Source of the DNA: Candidatus Nitrospira nitrosa | Lineage (GTDB): Bacteria > Nitrospirota > Nitrospiria > Nitrospirales > Nitrospiraceae | Direction of reading: 5' to 3' | NCBI RefSeq assembly: GCF_001458735.1 | Contig: NZ_CZQA01000001.1 | Coordinates: forward strand, 1,736,001 to 1,800,000 | DNA length: 64,000 nt | Part shown: positions 62,454 to 64,000 of the stretch, one piece after another | Layout of the letters: each line of letters begins with the position of its first letter | Numbering within the stretch: the first letter of the stretch is position 1 | Notes under the pieces: generated by a model | Told to the model about the DNA's origin: nothing | Seen by the model: the letters and a program-made list of their open reading frames with translations, nothing else | Database searches by the model: none | Made by a program: the position numbers and the translations under genes

Positions 62454-63170
62454 ATGGCAAAGCGCTTCAATATTCGAATGGCAGGTGTCGGCGGACAGGG
62501 CGTCGTGACCGGATCGCATATTCTGAGCACGGCCGTCATCAATGCCGGTGGTGAAAGCACAATCGTGCCGTTCTATGGGTCGGAAAAGCGAATGGCGCCG
62601 GTCGAAAGCTATGTGCGAGTTTCAGATGAACCGATCTATGAGATCGGCGAAATCACCTTCCCGCACATCATCATCATCTTTCACCCTCAAGTCATTACCC
62701 ACGGCAAGTCATACACGATGCCGTTCTACTTCGGCTTGAAAGAAGATGGGATTGCCCTGATCAATAATGATGGGCCGATGAATCTCCATCGAGATCAAGC
62801 GGCTGAGCTGAAAGAGCGGCGTGCAAAACTGTATTACTTCCCAGCCACGAAGATCTCGTTGGAAGTGGCTGGAATGGACCTCGCGACCAATATGGCGCTG
62901 ATGGGCTGTATCGGGGCGATTACAGGGTTGACGACCATGGCGGGACTGGATCAGGCCGTGAAGGATCGGTTCCTAGGGAAAGGCTTCGTCGTGTCCGGTG
63001 GTACGGCCGCCCTCGACAGTGTCGTCGAACGGAAGTTCAAGAAGAAGCAAGAGCTGATCGAGAAAAACGTTGCCGTCATGCGAGCCGGATGGAACTACGC
63101 TGTTGATCATGGTTGGGCTGCGGCCGATGTCAAACGGGTGGACGAGCCTGTTGCAGCAGCCACCGCGTAA
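62454..63170 (+). CDS. 2-oxoacid:ferredoxin oxidoreductase, gamma subunit
   Basis: 238 residues. The glycine-rich start MAGVGGQGVVTGSHILSTAV, the YGSEKRMAPVESYVRVSD stretch and the HPQVITHGKSYTM segment match the gamma (CoA-binding side) subunit, whose domain sits with the alpha/beta core. AAGGAGAG lies before the ATG. The C-terminal region is helical and charged, ending with Ala-rich residues. Placed 21 bases after the beta gene. Confidence 0.9.
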   Translation: MAKRFNIRMAGVGGQGVVTGSHILSTAVINAGGESTIVPFYGSEKRMAPVESYVRVSDEPIYEIGEITFPHIIIIFHPQVITHGKSYTMPFYFGLKEDGIALINNDGPMNLHRDQAAELKERRAKLYYFPATKISLEVAGMDLATNMALMGCIGAITGLTTMAGLDQAVKDRFLGKGFVVSGGTAALDSVVERKFKKKQELIEKNVAVMRAGWNYAVDHGWAAADVKRVDEPVAAATA

Positions 63171-63190
63171 CCGGTTATAAAGGAGTTTCC

Positions 63191-63514
63191 ATGTACCTCG
63201 TAGCCGATATCAGTGTTGAAATTTGTGCCGCGAAGAGTTGTAAGCTCTGTACGCAGTACTGTCCGGAAGCCAACACCATCCTCTACAGCGACGAGATGGG
63301 TAAAGATCAAGGGTTCAAGTATGGATCCGCGTATGTCGCGGTCGACCGGTGTAAAGGATGTGCGCAATGTGTGTGGGTCTGCGACACTATGGCCAAAAAT
63401 AATGCCATCAAGATGATCATGATCGACCAACTGCCGAAGGCGGCATTAACGGACAATGTTACGTATGGAGAAAAGAGCACCACGGCGGTGTTAGCAAGTC
63501 CGGTTGTCGGGTAA
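63191..63514 (+). CDS. Two-[4Fe-4S] ferredoxin-like (delta) subunit
   Basis: 107 residues from the ATG at 63191, with AAGGAG close upstream; longer open frames overlap the gamma gene. Cysteines at 17, 20, 24 (CKLCTQYC) with Cys12 or the next set, and 54, 57, 60, 64 (CKGCAQCVWVC), predict two [4Fe-4S] clusters. It resembles the delta subunit that carries electrons between the oxidoreductase core and ferredoxin. Confidence 0.85.
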   Translation: MYLVADISVEICAAKSCKLCTQYCPEANTILYSDEMGKDQGFKYGSAYVAVDRCKGCAQCVWVCDTMAKNNAIKMIMIDQLPKAALTDNVTYGEKSTTAVLASPVVG

Positions 63515-63530
63515 GGAAAGGGAATCAGGC

Positions 63531-64000
63531 GTGGCAATCACACAAGATACGAGAGAGCGAATCATCGTGCCGGGTCCGGCTGGATTCCATCCACCGTCTG
63601 CGGCTCAGTTAGGTGTCGACCTGCCAGATCCAGGGCAGGGGTTGTACTATGGCCTTCTGGAGCCAAACGAGGAAGTTGTCATTGAAGAAATGGCTCGCAA
63701 GATGCTGACGAGCCCGAATGCGACAATTTTCCCTGGTCCCCTGCTCTTGTGGGCCTGGAATGATCACGCGGTAGAAAAAGCAAAGGCAACATTGGAAATC
63801 GCCGCGCAGATCCCTGAAGTTATGATTATTCCGATGCCGGACTATCGTCCGAAGTATCCAAAGATCGATCCGGAAGAAGTCATCAATCCGAATCACCCCA
63901 ATCTCACGATTTGGGGCAACAAGATCGAGGCCTGTATCTTCATCGGCGTGCATTGCCATTATGCCAATCTCACGCTCAAGATGATCCGGGCTGGCACCAA
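63531..64000 (+). CDS. Fourth subunit of the oxidoreductase cluster, partial
   Basis: A GTG at 63531, with AAGGAAAGGG before it, opens a frame that runs off the right edge (156 full codons). It is soluble and without Cys clusters in the visible part: TQDTRERIIVPGPAGFHPPS, then SPNATIFPGPLLLWAWNDHA, ending FIGVHCHYANLTLKMIRAGT. It resembles the additional (epsilon-type) subunit of five-subunit oxidoreductases in rTCA bacteria. Only family position supports this; the exact role is unknown. Confidence 0.65.
   Translation, partial: MAITQDTRERIIVPGPAGFHPPSAAQLGVDLPDPGQGLYYGLLEPNEEVVIEEMARKMLTSPNATIFPGPLLLWAWNDHAVEKAKATLEIAAQIPEVMIIPMPDYRPKYPKIDPEEVINPNHPNLTIWGNKIEACIFIGVHCHYANLTLKMIRAGT

Overview
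The window looks like a chromosome segment of a Nitrospira-type nitrite-oxidising bacterium (phylum Nitrospirota). This is inferred from three things: a multi-subunit 2-oxoacid:ferredoxin oxidoreductase cluster at the right edge, as used in the reductive TCA cycle; a pilC-pilS-pilR block beside the ylm/divIVA genes; and dispersed degenerate intergenic repeats. No 16S rRNA or other decisive marker is present, and I found no tRNA, rRNA or CRISPR array.

Layout. 1-5.6 kb: a partial, possibly PilZ-like gene leaving the left edge, carbon-starvation transporter CstA, nucleotide-binding YajQ, a seven-repeat beta-propeller lipoprotein, and an exported protein with a degenerate repeat tail. 5.7-23.4 kb: a complete division and cell-wall (dcw) cluster in canonical order, rsmH-ftsL-ftsI-murE-murF-mraY-murD-ftsW-murG-murC-murB-ddl-ftsQ-ftsA-ftsZ. 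It is preceded by a near-consensus promoter and a three-repeat MraZ-type operator, but no mraZ gene is in the window. 23.4-28.9 kb: pgeF-yggS-proC-yggT-divIVA, a serine hydrolase, a lineage-type hypothetical gene and pgsA. 29-34.4 kb: pilC, pilS, pilR and ispE. 34.6-38.2 kb: prs, rplY, pth and ychF.

38.2-41.7 kb is a small accessory island between two housekeeping blocks. It holds a thiopurine methyltransferase-type gene (tpm), a PIN/Phd-like toxin-antitoxin pair, a truncated HigA-like antitoxin start, a decayed second copy of the 5' part of tpm with two in-frame stops, and a degraded IS3-family element with recognisable inverted ends.

41.8-50.8 kb: rpsF-ssb-rpsR, DUF177-rpmF, then plsX-fabH-fabD-fabG-acpP-fabF-rnc and a secreted peptidyl-prolyl isomerase, linking translation, fatty-acid synthesis and RNase III. 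51-53.5 kb: a PilZ-domain protein, a structured-looking gap and a translationally coupled pair (exported beta-propeller plus Cys/His-rich protein). 53.6-56.2 kb: one-carbon and pantothenate genes folD-metF-panB, facing apaH and a large hybrid sensor kinase. 60.4-61.1 kb: queF and a stand-alone MTHFR C-terminal-domain protein. 61.5-64 kb: the beta, gamma and ferredoxin-like subunits of a 2-oxoacid:ferredoxin oxidoreductase and the start of a fourth subunit cut by the right edge.

Most of the window is ordinary core genome. The parts most worth a second look are the MraZ operator without mraZ, the tpm duplication and toxin-antitoxin island, the exported repeat-tail protein, the split MTHFR and the uncharacterised propeller/Cys-rich pair.
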